The position numbers and the translations under genes were made by a program. From Capsicum annuum (taxonomy: Eukaryota; Streptophyta; Magnoliopsida; Solanales; Solanaceae), in NCBI RefSeq assembly GCF_002878395.1, contig NC_061115.1:59730535-59794534 (forward strand): a DNA stretch of 64,000 bases, given 5' to 3'. Positions 34,899 through 47,460 of this stretch are shown here, one piece after another (position 1 is the stretch's first letter; every line of letters starts with the position of its first letter). The notes under the pieces were generated by a model that saw only the letters and a list, made by a program, of their open reading frames with translations, was not told the DNA's origin and did no database searches.

Positions 34899-37075
34899 CT
34901 AAAAAGAAATTATAGAACTGTCGTTTGCAAAGGACACACTAGAACTAAGGACCAGAAAATGACACACTATGGCATAGGTAGAAGGGGGCCTGTGAGAGAG
35001 TGACTTTAGAAACATGTCTATTATATCAGCCATAGCAGCATGAGCATCCAACAATTGTTTGGAAAGATTTTTTACTTTAGCATTCAGTCTTTGGAATTCA
35101 CCCGTCAATTCCGCAAGTTTTTCTTTAAGCTTTGCATTTTCTGATACAAGTTCTTCAGGGGCACCAGGTCCCTCTAAGGATAACTTTTGATTCTGTGTAA
35201 TCAAATCCATTATTTTAGTGTCTTTTGCTGCTAGAATAGTCCTTAAATTCTCAATTTCTTTGGTTAAGCTTTCTTGATCATCCAGTAGCTCATACTCTTG
35301 GGGTATAGTCCCTACTTTCCCTTCAATGCACCAATTTCCATAACTATAGTTAGATTGATCTTTTGTTTGACTGTTCCTAGTGTTTCTTTTGTCCCAATCA
35401 CCCTAAAATAGTAAATTGCTTTGTTCAATTGATAACCATATAGCATCCCATGCCTTCCTTCTTTTTACTTAACCACTTTTTACATATGCTCTATCGTTAG
35501 AGTAGGCAGACTCATCAACTCTAAATTACTCAAGCATTCAATTAAAAATAAATCAATACATGAGAAAATTGTTCTTTTCTCTGATCTTGGTAACAGTACC
35601 TTGTTAAAAAATTTAAAAACTAGTTGAATCTCATTTTTTTTATAAATTTCTTCTTTACTGTAGCTAATGAAGTCCCATCTACTCTTGAGGACTCAATAAA
35701 AACTCAGTTGTTGGTTGTTTCTTTACAATTATCCTTACACCTAATACAGGTACATCTAAAATTCCTCCCATGGTTTCTTCATCCAGTCTAATGTTTTTCC
35801 TTAGAAATGTTTAGATAGACTCAGTCCATCTTCTTAGAAATCTATTTAATAATAGAATTCCCTAACTTTATTTTCAAATACCACTAGTGTTGTTTTCTCC
35901 AACAGCTATAGCCATCCTTGGTGCCTAATATATTTTACCAACTCTACCATCCCAGGTTTCTCATAGATTATGGGATCAATCATTCTTCCTAACAAAACCT
36001 TTTATGTTTTTAGGCTTGCAATCCTATATCCTTTGGACATTTCTTAATTTTCTTTCTTGCTTTTCAATCTCTTGGGCTCATTACTTGGCTCTTTCTTTTC
36101 ATCAAAAATTTTATAATGGGACCAGTCCCTTATGATCCTTCTTTTTTTTTTCAGCAATGTGCTTCTTCCTACATACAACACGACTGGAAGACTTTAGATC
36201 AGAGGACCTTGTCCTTTCATCTTCTTGTTATTTTTTCTTGTACATAATGACCATATTGGAATTAGGGTTCTATTTTCTCCAACCTCCACATTTTATGTTT
36301 TTTATCTTCCACTATAGTAGATTTCTTGTGTCTTCTTCTTTTAGTACTAAAAGACTTACTCTCCTTCATTGCATTTGCTAGCAACTTTATTTCAAACCCT
36401 CTAGTGGAATAGAATCTTTAAACAAGTACATCAGAGTTAGTCATTTTCTTTTTTCCTTTACCGTTCTTTACTTTCTTTATTTTCCAAATCAGAGGTTTTT
36501 CATCCTCATCTTTTTCATCTTCCTCACGTAGAGTTAATATGAATTACCCATCTTTTTTCAAGTTATCCTCTGTCCTTGTTAACTACTCTTCTGTACAAAC
36601 TGAAATTTCCATGGGATCATGAGAAAGCAAGAGTAAATTCTCAGCTACCCAATTTATGATGCATAGAGAATCAGACTTCTTTATAGGAATATCTTCATCA
36701 AAAAGTTTAGCGAATATAGAGTTTGACTTAGAGAGGGTAGGAGAGCCAAGTTCTTGTAAATTATCTAAAATTTTAGTACCTTTTAATTTCTTAGAGGTAA
36801 CCTGGATTTTTGGAACATTGGAGGACTCTTGTTTTCTAAGGCAAGACGTCATTTAATTTGAAGAATATATTATTCAATTAGAAATCCAAAACATTTATTT
36901 AGGTCATCTACTAGGACATAAAATTCACTAAGGTTTAGATTTACAACTAGAATAGTTTCATTTAGGGTTTTAAGAGTCTCATGAGAAGAACTGATAGGTA
37001 GTTCTTGTTGTGTCTTTTGAGAATGTTATAAATAAAAAATTTGTATGGAGTTTGAAAAGAGGGAATTTCAGACAT
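34899..37075 (-). pseudogene. Env-like / 'plant transposon protein' ORF, decayed
   Basis: From ATG 37075 (MSEIPSFQTP) to about 34975. Recognisable parts on the minus strand: a Lys/Glu-rich acidic stretch (36430-36590), a conserved block around 35500-35900 (DGLSLSKHF, KTLDWMKK, QLVFKFFNKVLLPRSEKRT), and a C-terminal coiled coil that is still open at 34899-35210 (ENAKLKEKLAELTGEFQRL, heptad-like leucines) followed by SLSHRPPS. Such ORFs sit after pol in Sirevirus-like elements and are repeated widely in Solanaceae. Roughly 20 stops. Function of the protein is unknown; envelope role is only a traditional label. Confidence 0.6.
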
Positions 37076-37174
37076 TTTGAATTTTTGGGAGAGAGAGAAG
37101 AAGGACCAGTAGGAGAATAATGTTTTTAGTTAATGGATAACATTTCTTGTGTTCTGAAAAGTAGGCTTGGGTTC

Positions 37175-37560
37175 CCCAAACCAACAACAATGATGAATTT
37201 AATGGTCGATCACTCTATCAAGAAGCCCATGGGAGTTCTATATGATGTTCTTGGAAAAATTAACTATTTCATCTTCCTAGCCAATATTTTAATTTGATTT
37301 TTGAAATTGATCACGAGCTCTCCTTCATTCTTGGTAAGCCATTCTTGTATACCTAGAAGGCCTTGGCATATGTTAAGTATGGTGAAATAGATTTTTGAGT
37401 TAATAATGAAAAATTGTCATTTAATATATGCAAGTCCATGAAATAACTCATGGACTTGGAAGTTCTCTCAATAATTGATGTGATTGCTGATGAGGTGTCT
37501 TGCACCATGGAAGTGGATCTGGTTGATGAACCTTTTATGGGTTTTGTGGAACTTTAGAAG
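37175..37560 (+). pseudogene. Athila protease-region remnant
   Basis: LMVDHSIKKPMGVLYDVLGKI followed, after a shift, by EIDHELSFILGKPFLYT, the Athila order (VGILxDV...EVDxExPIILGRPFL). The catalytic-Asp part of the fold is not seen and may have been lost with the copia insertion. Stop codons at several places. Confidence 0.75.
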
Positions 37561-37732
37561 CGAGGTGATTGAACAATATGATGAAGTAGTTATTCATTAA
37601 TAGGTCTTGGCTCTAATTCTAAGAATTTGGTCAAATTGGATCTTGAACCTCCTCAACTTAGACTTAAGTTATTATTTTTGTATCTCTAGTATGTCTTCTT
37701 AGGTGAGATAATACTTTGCTAATTATTGTTGC

Positions 37733-37846
37733 GGGTGGACCATAGCACACATTATAGGCATTGATCCAGGATTGATACCTATTATGAAAAAGTTCATCTG
37801 AGTTCTCGGGTGGACCATAGCACACATCATAGGCATTGATCCAGGA
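37733..37846 (+). repeat. 75-bp tandem duplication at the start of Athila RT
   Basis: A 39-bp phrase (GGGTGGACCATAGCACAC and on) occurs at 37733-37771 and 37808-37846 with one difference, 75 bp (25 codons) apart, in the same frame. It encodes GWTIAHIIGIDPG, the conserved entry to Athila RT. Confidence 0.88.
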
Positions 37847-39150
37847 ATTTCCCTTAAAAAATTAAAATAGAGATGGAACATGTTTCTAGTGTAGAACACA
37901 AAAGAAGGCTAAACCTACCAATGCAAGAGGTAGTTAAGAAAGAGATTATAAAATGGCTTGCTATGGGTATTGTCGACATAATTTCAAATACTATACAGGT
38001 GAGTTTTGTTCAATGTGTTCCCAAGATAGGTGGTACAATTGTAGTCCTAAATGATAAAAATAATTGTGTGCCCGTTCATCCGATCATTTCCTTGAGGGTA
38101 TGTATGGATTATCATCAATTTGATTTTTTAATATAAAAAAGATCACTTTCCTATTCCATTTATGGACCAAATGTTTTATCAATTAGCTAGGCATGAATGG
38201 TATTGTTTCCTTGATGAATATATGGGTTATAATCAAATTTATATTTCACAAAAAGATCAAAAAGACCACTATTACTTGTCCTTATGGGACCTTTGCTTTC
38301 AAACACATTCCCTTTGGGCTATGCAATGCACCTTCTACCTTCCTATGATGTATATTATCTATATTATTCAACATGGTAAGGATACTATGTAGTTATTCAT
38401 GGATGATTTCTACATGATTGGTGACACATTGGAATCTTGCCTTGATCATTTGAGTAAGGTCCCTGACCGGTGTGTGGAAAAAAATCTTATTTTTAATTGG
38501 GAAAATGTTATTTCATGGTTAAGGAAGGTATTGTGTTTGATCACAAGATTTTGGGTAAGGGCATCCAAGTCTATCTCCATGAGGGGTTTTAGAAGTTTTC
38601 TTCGACATGTTGGATTCTATTGGTGCTTTATCAAGTATTTATCAAAGATTACCCATCCTTTGTGAAAAATCCTTGAAAAAGAGGTGAAGTTTGAATTCAG
38701 TAGTGATTTTCTAAGAGTGTTTAATTGTATCAAGGAGCTCCTTGTGTTGGTTCCTATCATAATAGCTTCGGATTTGTCCATGCCTTTTGAAATAATGTGC
38801 GATGCAAGTGCTGATGCTCTAGGTGCGGTGTTTAGCCAAATAAAAGAGAAGTTGTTCCACCAGATCTACTATGCATTCAAATCATTTTCTGATGCCCAAC
38901 GAATCTATACTTTTATGGAGAAAAAGTTGCTAACGATTGTATACGCTTTTGAAAATTTTAGGCCTATTTATTGGGTACAAAAGTGGTTGTACACATAGAC
39001 CACGCAGCTCTTAAATAGATCATGTAAAAGAAAGAGGCAAAACCTTGGTTAATTAGATGAATATAATTTGATTTTAATGATAAGGATTAAAAGGGTTATG
39101 AAAATCATTTTGTCGACCACGTATCTCACCTTGAATCCAATCATCCGAAG
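37733..39150 (+). pseudogene. pol: Athila RT and RNase H remnant
   Basis: RT: KRRLNLPMQEVVKKEI, CMDYHQFD, LDEYMGYNQI, then the active site as LFMDDFYMIG at 38395-38425, so both Asp are kept. FLRHVGFYWCFIKYLSK is the thumb region. RNase H: MCDASADALGAVFSQ (38794 on), KKLLTIVYAFENF, a shifted IDHAAL and FVDHVSHLES. Frame changes near 38140, 38390 and 38990 plus a block near 38310 rewritten by small indels. It would have copied the element RNA; it is dead. Confidence 0.88.
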
Positions 39151-39289
39151 TTGGGTGAGATCAAAATTAATGATACTTTACCCAGTGAGCTAGTCATGTC
39201 ACTTTCAAGAAGTATTGTGCCTTGATGTGCAGACTATTCTAACTATATTATGAGTGTCTTACTTCTAATAGTCTTAATAATTATCAAAA

Positions 39290-40300
39290 TAAGACATTCT
39301 CTTTTGTTGAGAAGAAGTACGTTTGGGATGAACCATACTTGTTTTTAGAGTATGCAGATGGTGTGATTGATCGGTGTGTCTTAGAATCAGAAATGAGGGA
39401 TATTCTTGACGATTTTTATTCTTCTCCATTTGGTGAACATCATGGTTGGATCCAAATAGATGCAAAAGTTCTTCAAAGTTGATAATATTGGCCTACTCTT
39501 CATAGAGATGATTATAAGTTGGTAAAGATGTGTCCTCAATGCCAAATGCAAGGAGGAATTTCAGTGAGACATACGATGACACTAAATCCTAACCTTGAAT
39601 TTGAATGATTCAATGTGGGGGGAATAGAATTAATGGTTCCGTTGGTGAGATCATATGGTAATAAGTATATCTTGGTAGCCATCAATTAAGTTTTGAAATG
39701 GGTGGAGGCAATTTTTTGTATGAACAATGAAAGAAAAAGTGTTACTATCTTTTTAAAGAAGAACATATTTAAAAGGTTCGGGACTCCGTGGGCTATTATT
39801 AGTGATGGTGGATCACATTTTTGCAATTGGTTTTACAGTGCGTTGCGTAATAAGTATGGGTTGAAGAATAAAGTCGCTACTCCTTGTTATTACAAAACTA
39901 GTGGTCAAGTTTAGGTTTTGAGTCGCAAAAACAAGTCCATCCTAGAGTAATCCAAGAATGTTGATCGTACAAATTGGGCAATACAACTCAGTAATGCTCT
40001 TTGGGCATATAGGACGTCTTATAAAACTCCTATAGGCATGTCTCCCTAAAAATTGGTATGCAAAAAATCTTGTAACTTGCCCATTGAGTTGGAACATAAA
40101 GCTTTATGGGCCTTGCGGAAGTTGAATATGAATTGGGAGGATGCCTCTAATTCAAGAATAAATTAACTTCACTAGTTGAAAGACTTCCGACTCAAGGCAT
40201 ATGATATCTCTGTGTTTTATAAAAAAGTATAAAGGCGGCATGATATGAAGATCTTGGAAATGGAGTTTCTTGTTGGTGATGGATGATGTGCTTCTCTTCA
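39290..40300 (+). pseudogene. pol: Athila integrase remnant
   Basis: Zinc-finger part: EHHGWIQIDAKVLQS then YWPTLHRDDYKLVKMCPQCQ, with the second His and both Cys kept and the first His lost. Core: GGIELMVPL (first catalytic Asp now Glu), AIISDGGSHF (second Asp kept, about 39795), and GQV followed by a stop where the catalytic Glu should follow (39912-39914). Then [17 protein letters not shown] and LPIELEHKALWALRKLN, the usual Athila C-terminal words. Two of three catalytic positions are therefore lost. Confidence 0.88.
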
Positions 40301-43300
40301 ACTCGAGGTCGAATCTCTTCGAGGGGAACCTTAAATTAAAGTGGTTAGGGTCATTTGTGATCTCAAATTTTATTCAAGTGGAGGAATCGTGTTGGACGAC
40401 CATGAAAAGTGGAGGTTTGTTGTAAATGGGAAAATTTTAAAGAATTACTATGTAGGTGGATCCGGAGCATCTAAGGTTGAGTCACTAAATTTCAAGCACC
40501 CCAAATGATAAACAAGTGTTGTCATGCCACGACTAAAACTAAGGTGCTTCTTAGGAGGCAACCCGAGGTTTATTCTTACTATTTTCTAATGTTTTAGATA
40601 CTAATTGTAGCTTGTTTTTGTTGTTTTTAGGTAATATCATGTGATTTTGATGAGTGAAGGTAGGGTCGGAGGCTCACAATTATGCCTCTTACCTAAAATT
40701 TTGAGTAAAAAAATTCTTGATACTTATTTCCTTAACCTAAACTGGACCTGCTTGAGTAGTCCAAGCGTAGGTCAAGCTTATATTACACACACATAAGCTC
40801 ACTTTTTAGCCAAAATCACTAACAAGTTCTATTTTAAATGCGGTGGACCTAGTTGAGCACTCAAGGCGCATATTAATTGCAAATTACATGCAACTTAGTT
40901 CACTTTTGAGCTAAATATCACTGCAGCATTCTTTCTAGACCTGTATTTGACCTACTTGAGTAGCCCAGGCATAAATAAAGTACAGACCTTACTGCCTTGC
41001 CTGCTAGGGTGACCTGTGCATGTATCCCGGGGGATCTCAGGAGCAAGCTGGGCTTACTCTCCTTAAGTCAAGGCTCATTTTTTTTTTAGTTTCTAAAGGG
41101 TCAAATTTAACCAGGGTTACCCGACCCGGTAAGCCCAAATTCACTGTCAATACCCAGAAAGACCCTACCAAACTTTATAACTTTTCACCAACAATAATAT
41201 CTTAGCCAATTTTTAAACTTAAAAATTTCACATTTTCTCTTTCCTCACACTTTTAAATTTCTTCAACCTCGATTCAAAAGTTCTCAATTCCCATATCAAG
41301 AATTCAACTCTTGATTATCAAATTGGGCTTTTTCTTACATCTCTTCTTCCTCTTAAGTGAAGTTAAGGGTATGAGATTTGTAAAATTCTCTTTGAATTTT
41401 ATTTATAATAAAAAATGGTGTTTTATATCCCATGGTTTCTATTGTCTTAAATTTGATTTATTTAATCTTATGTTTATAAAATATGATGCTTAGAATGAAA
41501 TTTTGGAAGGGGTGCCTTGTTTTACATGCTTAATTGGTAATACTTGCATTCTTAAACTAGTGCACACCATGTGTTTGATGAAATGACCACTTGAGTTTTC
41601 TTTGCTAATTTATGTGGTGGGTGATCTAATTAGTTTAGTATGAGTCCTCTGGATGTGATTGGCGATGAATTGGTGACTTAGGCTATCTCACATGTTCTTT
41701 TATTCTAGTTTTCAATGTTCTTATCTTTCATGCACATTATGTGTTTGTTGAAAAGTCAATGAGAGAGGGATTAAGAGAAAGGCATTAATTTATGTTGATT
41801 TAGTTGTGGGACCATTTCTAAGCTTAGCGAGAGGTGAAGGCCCCTCATATTTCTATACTTAATTAGATACTCCTCAGGTTTCTTCTAATACTCCTCCTTC
41901 ATTGACCATCATACCACTACCTTTACCTACCTAATTGGCCCAGTTTTCTATAGTCATATTTTTCAATGTTTCTTTTATGACATTGAAAAATTATGGTACT
42001 CTTACTTGGTTGGTGGAGGAAATTCCCATGTATATCTAGATAGGTATTAAGTAGAGCTTAACACCTCTCTATGTTTGCATTACAGATTATGAAGGGGGGC
42101 TATAACTTTTATGAGCCTACATAGCAGATTTTGAGTAGGGTTTAGCTGTGGTAGAGAAGATCGGGGATAGTAAGGGGTGGCTTTTTTAAGGGTAGGTCTT
42201 GATAGCTTGCCTTGTGGAGTTTTACTTTAGGCAACACTTTTTCATTCTTAATAAGGAAGAAATAGCTATTCCACTATAGACTTTAGGCCTGATACTTTCT
42301 TTTGAGAACTTGTTTAGACATGGACCTAAACATACTGGAGATGAGAATTAGATTGATTTTACAAAGAGGCTTACAGATGCCCAACAAGTTCAGCTAGCCA
42401 AATAACTATTTAGAGATGAGAACAAGCATATAGAGGATCCTAGTATAATGAGGCCTTAAGTAAGATAATACATCTATCGATCGATGTGTACATGAGCAGG
42501 TAGTGCACCATATAAAGTCCTTACCTTTTTTTATGCTCTTTATATTTTTGAACTAGGGAAAATGATAAACCTTTTAGTAAGAGGTAGGATATCCTTATTG
42601 TATATTTGATGGTATGTATTTATTGATTTCATTTTATGGATTGATTATACAGATATTTTATTTTCTCTTTTACATTTCAATAGTTAGTCACATTTTGATA
42701 TTTATTTATATTTCACCTTCGTAGGGCTTGTATTTTGTTTCTTATTTAAATTTAGCACTCGTGGGTCTTATTATTCATTATTGACATTACATTAAATTTC
42801 GCCAGTGTTATGCATTTGGTGATGATATGGAAGATTATCCCTATTGGGCTTACTTTATGCACTTACTATTAATGTGATACAAAATTGTTATTGTATTGGT
42901 ATTGATGGTGTTTGTTTTGTGATGCGTACAAAATTGTTGTGCATTGTTCTTGTCAACTTTTTTATATGAGTGTTCAATAAACTCTGAGGGTTTTCTTAAA
43001 AACTCGGTTCCTTCCCAAGGAGAAAATTTTTTTTCTTTCTTTTTTTATCTCTTGTCTTTATTTTAGTTTAGTTTCTTTGTCAAACCAAGTGGTATTTCAC
43101 CTATGATGGATGATTAGGTGACATTCTTAAGTGAAGTACCCAATATTTTGAGTTGATTTGAAATAGACAAAAGTTTTAAAATTCATTCAAAATGTCATTA
43201 GCAAGGAATGAAATAATTTTGAGAAAAACAAAAATCTAGTTTTCTTTGTTAAAAATATCAAGGATATTTATGAGCTTTCTCTTGGTTGGGACCATTAAAT

Positions 43301-43512
43301 TCAATTTTTGGCTCACTCTTTATAAGGATGAGTCTTTGAATCATAGTATCTTATTAAGCTCAAATTTCTCAAATTTGTTGGGAGACTAACCTTTTACTCT
43401 ATTAGAATGATGCTTTGTGTGATGAGACTTATTTAATAATTCTTCTACATATGTGATGTTTAATACTTGCTTCAGGTGTATTCAAAGAAAAATCCTAGGC
43501 AAGCTTGGTTTG
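40301..43512 (+). other. Athila interior after pol (env-like region and non-coding), decayed
   Basis: Contains the end of pol (KNYYVGGSGASKVES) and the phrase TTAGGAGGCAACCCGAGG near 40553 that closes pol in Athila elements. After that no frame exceeds 65 codons and I recognise no protein. Athila elements often carry an extra ORF here; only unrecognisable traces remain. Ends at GTTTG, where Tekay-3 inserted. Confidence 0.6.
43508..43512. repeat. Tekay-3 target site duplication, left copy (GTTTG)
   Basis: GTTTG directly before TGTAATACCCC. Exact match to 54042-54046. Confidence 0.93.
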
Positions 43513-46257
43513 TGTAATACCCCGCATGTTGCTAATCCTATGAATCATACTTGAGGACATGACTTACAATGAATATCCTAGTGATAGGATAGCTTATGAT
43601 GCATTAAGCATGTTCATATGAGTCACTCAAGGTAATACAAGCTAAGAGTTTTTTGAATTCATCAAATTTTAATGTTTGATTTTTCAAGGGTCATCTTTGA
43701 ATGAGTATAACTCAATGTTAATGTGGTATTTTGGCTGATTTAGACCCACCAAATTATAAAAAATTTAATTATCTTTCCAACGATACCAATTTCACCTTAA
43801 TTTAATACCCGAGCAAAAAGTTATACCTATTTTTGTGAGAGACAGTAAGCATAGGCGATTGGTTAGGCACCGCCCAACCCAAGCATAGGCAATGGGTTAG
43901 GCGCCGCCCAACCCAGGCATAGACGATTACTTGGGCACTGCCTAAGCCAATTCCAGGTGTCAAAAACACTTCGTCTTGAGTTATTTTAAAGGTAATTAAG
44001 TCTTTAAATACTCCTTACACGTCCCTAAACTTAACCCTACAAAATATATATCTTCTAAACATACTGCAACCCTATTTTCATCTCAAAGCTCATCATCCAA
44101 GAGAACTAAAGGATAAAAACAACTAGGGTTGCATAATTAAGCTTGAAGATCCGATTTCAAGGAAATTCCTCCGTCAATCATCAAGAATCTTCCTTCTAAG
44201 GTATGCGTAGTGTTCATCTATGGATTCAATTCATTCATAGAGTTCAAGAATCAATCTTTAAAATACAAAAGCTTGGTTGATTGTGGTGATATGATCATAC
44301 CCATGTTGATGCTTATTTGTTTTCCTCTTTTTCATTATAAAGTATGATTTCTACATCGTTGGGTGTTGATGATCATGTTTTTGATATTGGGTGATTCCCA
44401 AGATGGAATATTTATATGTTTTTGTGAATTCATGATATCATATGAGTTTGAAACATGTAAATTTGGTTGTTCATGATATATAATTTGGTGATTTCACCTA
44501 TGCTTAAGATGTGCATGTAAGGTGTTTGATAAAATGCCTAAGAAACTAGAAATCATGCAATATAGCTAAATTGTGACTAAGTGAAGGATTCATGATATGT
44601 CCTTACATTCCAATGATTTCTATGTTGGTAATGTGCCTTGTAAATGTTGTTGGAATACTCATGAACTATTCTTACGAGATTATGCTATTTTTACTTGCAA
44701 ATCCTACTTATGAACAAGATGTATGATAACCATGCAATCTACATGAACTTCTATGCTATTGGTATGTGTTGCCAATATAATTATGCAATGAACATGATAT
44801 TAAGATTGTGCAAGTACTTCCATGTGATATGAAATTCTTTCCATGCAATACATTGTTGATAACCATGCTTAGTATGAGATACCTACTTATGATATTATAA
44901 ATTATGGACTGTACTCTTATGATCAAGTCATTCATGTGTGTCAGTTTCCTTCTATCGAGTCCTGGGGGTACTTGTACCCAAAAACTATAGATGTGTGCCT
45001 AGATCCTTGTTATGTTTCATGATATCCGAACTCAAGCTATGATTCCATAGTCTTCAGTCAGTCATGTAACTCAGAAAAATCTCATGATCTTATTCAGTTG
45101 TCAGATATCAGTAACATTCCGCCAGTCAATGGAATTCAGTAAGATTAAGTCATGCATAGTCAGTTCTTCATGTCCAGTTCCTCCAGATCGGAGTAGAGGT
45201 TAGCACCGAGTGAACCCCAGGATGGGAACTCACCCTCCAGTTTAGGGTGTGATTCTTAGTAGCAATCATTGTGTTCCAAAACTACGTAGCCAGTGTAGGT
45301 TGAGACATCTTAACCCATCAGCTTAGGGTTGATGAGGTGGCTTAACCCATCAGTTTAGGGTTCCCACCATTCTCATTGAGTACCCGCTAGATAAGGGTTA
45401 CTCACAGCTATCCTTACCAGTGGTGCGGTATTGACACCCCTCCAGTCAGGGCAGAGATTGGACCCAAGCTTAGCCATAACGGCATACATGGAGCATGTCG
45501 GTTAAACACTACTTCCCATAGTTTTAGTATCAGTCTCAGTAAAAGAACTCAGATAGTTCTTCAGATTTTAGTATATACAGGACTGTCAGATACAGACGTC
45601 CATGTTATCAGTTTTAGTATCAGTCATGATAGTTATCAGTAAACCATGTATTAGCTTACAAGTCATGCTATCACGTATTCACGGTCCCTGTTTCTATATA
45701 TGTGTGTTTGCGCTCCTACGTTTATATTAGTCAATCAGTGTTGTTCATGCATGAAACCCTTTATGTTCAGCCTACTTTCCTCGTATACTCAGTACTCCAA
45801 TTGTACTGACTCATTTGTGCTATGGTTCTTTCTTTTCATATTACACTATAGGTTCTGAGATACGAGCTCCAGCCCGGCAGTAGCGGTAGCGTTCTAGTCG
45901 CAGAGACACAGTGAGTCCTTATTGATTTGAGGACAATATGATTTGATATCATTTATTTATTCTTCAGTTCAGTTTTACGGAGTTAGTTGCAGACATGTTC
46001 CTTCAACTCCTTATTCAGACAGTTTAGAGGCTATTGGATTTACTTTTAGATTTACGTTCAGATTGAGTTGTTTTGGGTATTTTTACCTACATGATTGTAT
46101 TTAGTTGAACCTTATGGCCTCACAGTTCCATGTATTCCACATTATTATATGATGATTTGCAGCATACAGGTACAAATATCAATCATGGGTTAGCTTGTGG
46201 TCCCTCAGGGTCATGAACACCGTGTAGCATTCCGGTTCAGCAAACCGGGGTGTTACA
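43513..46257 (+). repeat. Tekay-3 5' LTR
   Basis: TGTAATACCC ... GGTGTTACA, 2745 bp. Differs from the 3' LTR by scattered substitutions and one 34-bp repeat unit. Confidence 0.96.
43849..43950 (+). repeat. 34-bp tandem repeat, 3 units
   Basis: Units begin at 43849, 43883 and 43917 with GCATAGGCGATTGG; each holds GGTTAGGCGCCGCCCAACC or a variant, which can fold on itself. Third unit is diverged. The 3' LTR has four units. Confidence 0.92.
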
Positions 46258-46261
46258 AACT

Positions 46262-46274
46262 TAGTATCAGAGCC
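46262..46274 (+). other. Tekay-3 primer binding site
   Basis: TAGTATCAGAGCC, four bases after the LTR end; a G-to-A change in the standard TGGTATCAGAGCC. Confidence 0.88.
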
Positions 46275-46476
46275 TAAGGTTCAATAGAGTCCTAGGGAGT
46301 CTGAAAGCCGCATTTAGTAAAGTTATGTACATGGGGGTGTTGTGCGCCACATTTATGTGTAGGAGGCTATAAGATGTTTTAGGAAAAGTCCCCTTTCTTC
46401 ATTATTCATGTCATTCTAGTGAGCATGATCATAAGTTAAACTCTCAGTCTAATTCATTCTTCTCTTATTCCAGACC

Positions 46477-47460
46477 ATGGCCCCAAAGAGAAGAAACTAG
46501 CCAGCTCTTCAGCCCGAAGATCCTTTGGGCGAATATGTTTCCCAAGTGGAGTTTAGAGCCATATTTAACATATTTTCTCAATCTATGGCTCCACAGAATG
46601 AACGGCCACTAGTCATTCCAGCCAATCCAGTGGCTACTCCCAAAGCAGCAAGGGTTCAGGATTTCACCCGATTGAACCCTCAATCTTTTCGTGGGTCTAA
46701 GTCTGATGAGGACCCTCAGGAGTTCATTGACCAAGTCCAGAAGGTCATTGACATCATGGGTGCTACTTCTATTAAGAGTGATGAGTTAGCCACCTACCAG
46801 TTACAGGATGTTGCTCATGATTGGTACAAACAGTGAAAGTTTGAGAGGTTAGATGATTCAGGCCCTATCGAGATGGAGGAATTTGTCACGACCTTCTTAA
46901 ATAGATTCTTTCCCTAAGAGGTTAGGGAGTATTCTCTCATATTCACTCAGCTAGCCAGGTATGCTCCTCATGTGGTTACAGATAATAGAGCTAAGATGAG
47001 CAAGTTCGTGTCAGGGGTCAATCATAGCATGGTAAATGAGTGTAGGTCTGTGATGCTGATCGGTGATATGACCTTAGGAAGACTCATGACCCATGCCCAA
47101 AAAGTAGAAAAGAAGAAGTTTAAGACTAGGGAGAGGCAGAACAAGAGAGCAAGGTCAGGTAATTTCAACTTTGCTCACCCCAAGTCAGATGGAGGAAACC
47201 ATTCACAGTTTTGCTCCAAGTCAGCCGTTCCATCTCCTTCCTCTGCCAGCGCTCCAATGCCAAAGTTCAGAGATGAAAATTGAAATAAAGCGTCGGGCTC
47301 TAAATCTCAGGGCAATGTTAGCTGTGCCCAAATGAATCCTCTTTGTTAGACTTGTGGTAAGAACCATAAGGGCATTTGCAGAGCCAGTAGTAATGTCTAG
47401 TTTAGTTATGGCAAGACAGGTCACAGGATTAGGGAGTGTCTGCAGTCAAGTCTTTAGGGT
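46477..47460 (+). pseudogene. gag: Tekay-3 gag remnant
   Basis: ATG 46477 (MAPKRRN), then a TAG at 46498-46500 where Tekay-1 has CAG. Capsid words FTRLNPQSFRGSKSDEDPQ and YQLQDVAHDWYKQ, then TGA for Trp at 46834-46836. About 19 codons present in Tekay-1 (from REAKVLEF to VKEY) are missing near 46925 without frame change. The nucleocapsid knuckle is broken: first Cys is a TAG stop (47398-47400) and second Cys is Tyr, although GHRIREC follows. Confidence 0.92.

Larger units (their letters stand above)
33546..37170 (-). mobile_element. Truncated Sirevirus-like (Ty1/copia) fragment: env-like ORF, 3' UTR, LTR
   Basis: On the minus strand: a decayed ORF from ATG 37075, a 3' UTR with repeated GGGACCAGGT boxes and a GGGGGAGTATGTG tract, then an LTR from 34295 (TGTTGGTTTGTGATC) to about 33546. 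GGTTTCCACGTAAC at 33650-33665 is the phrase common in plant copia LTRs. Gag and pol of this copia are absent, so it is 5' truncated. It replaces the end of Athila gag. Assignment to Sireviruses is from the ORF position and PPT-like repeats, not from pol. Confidence 0.55.
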
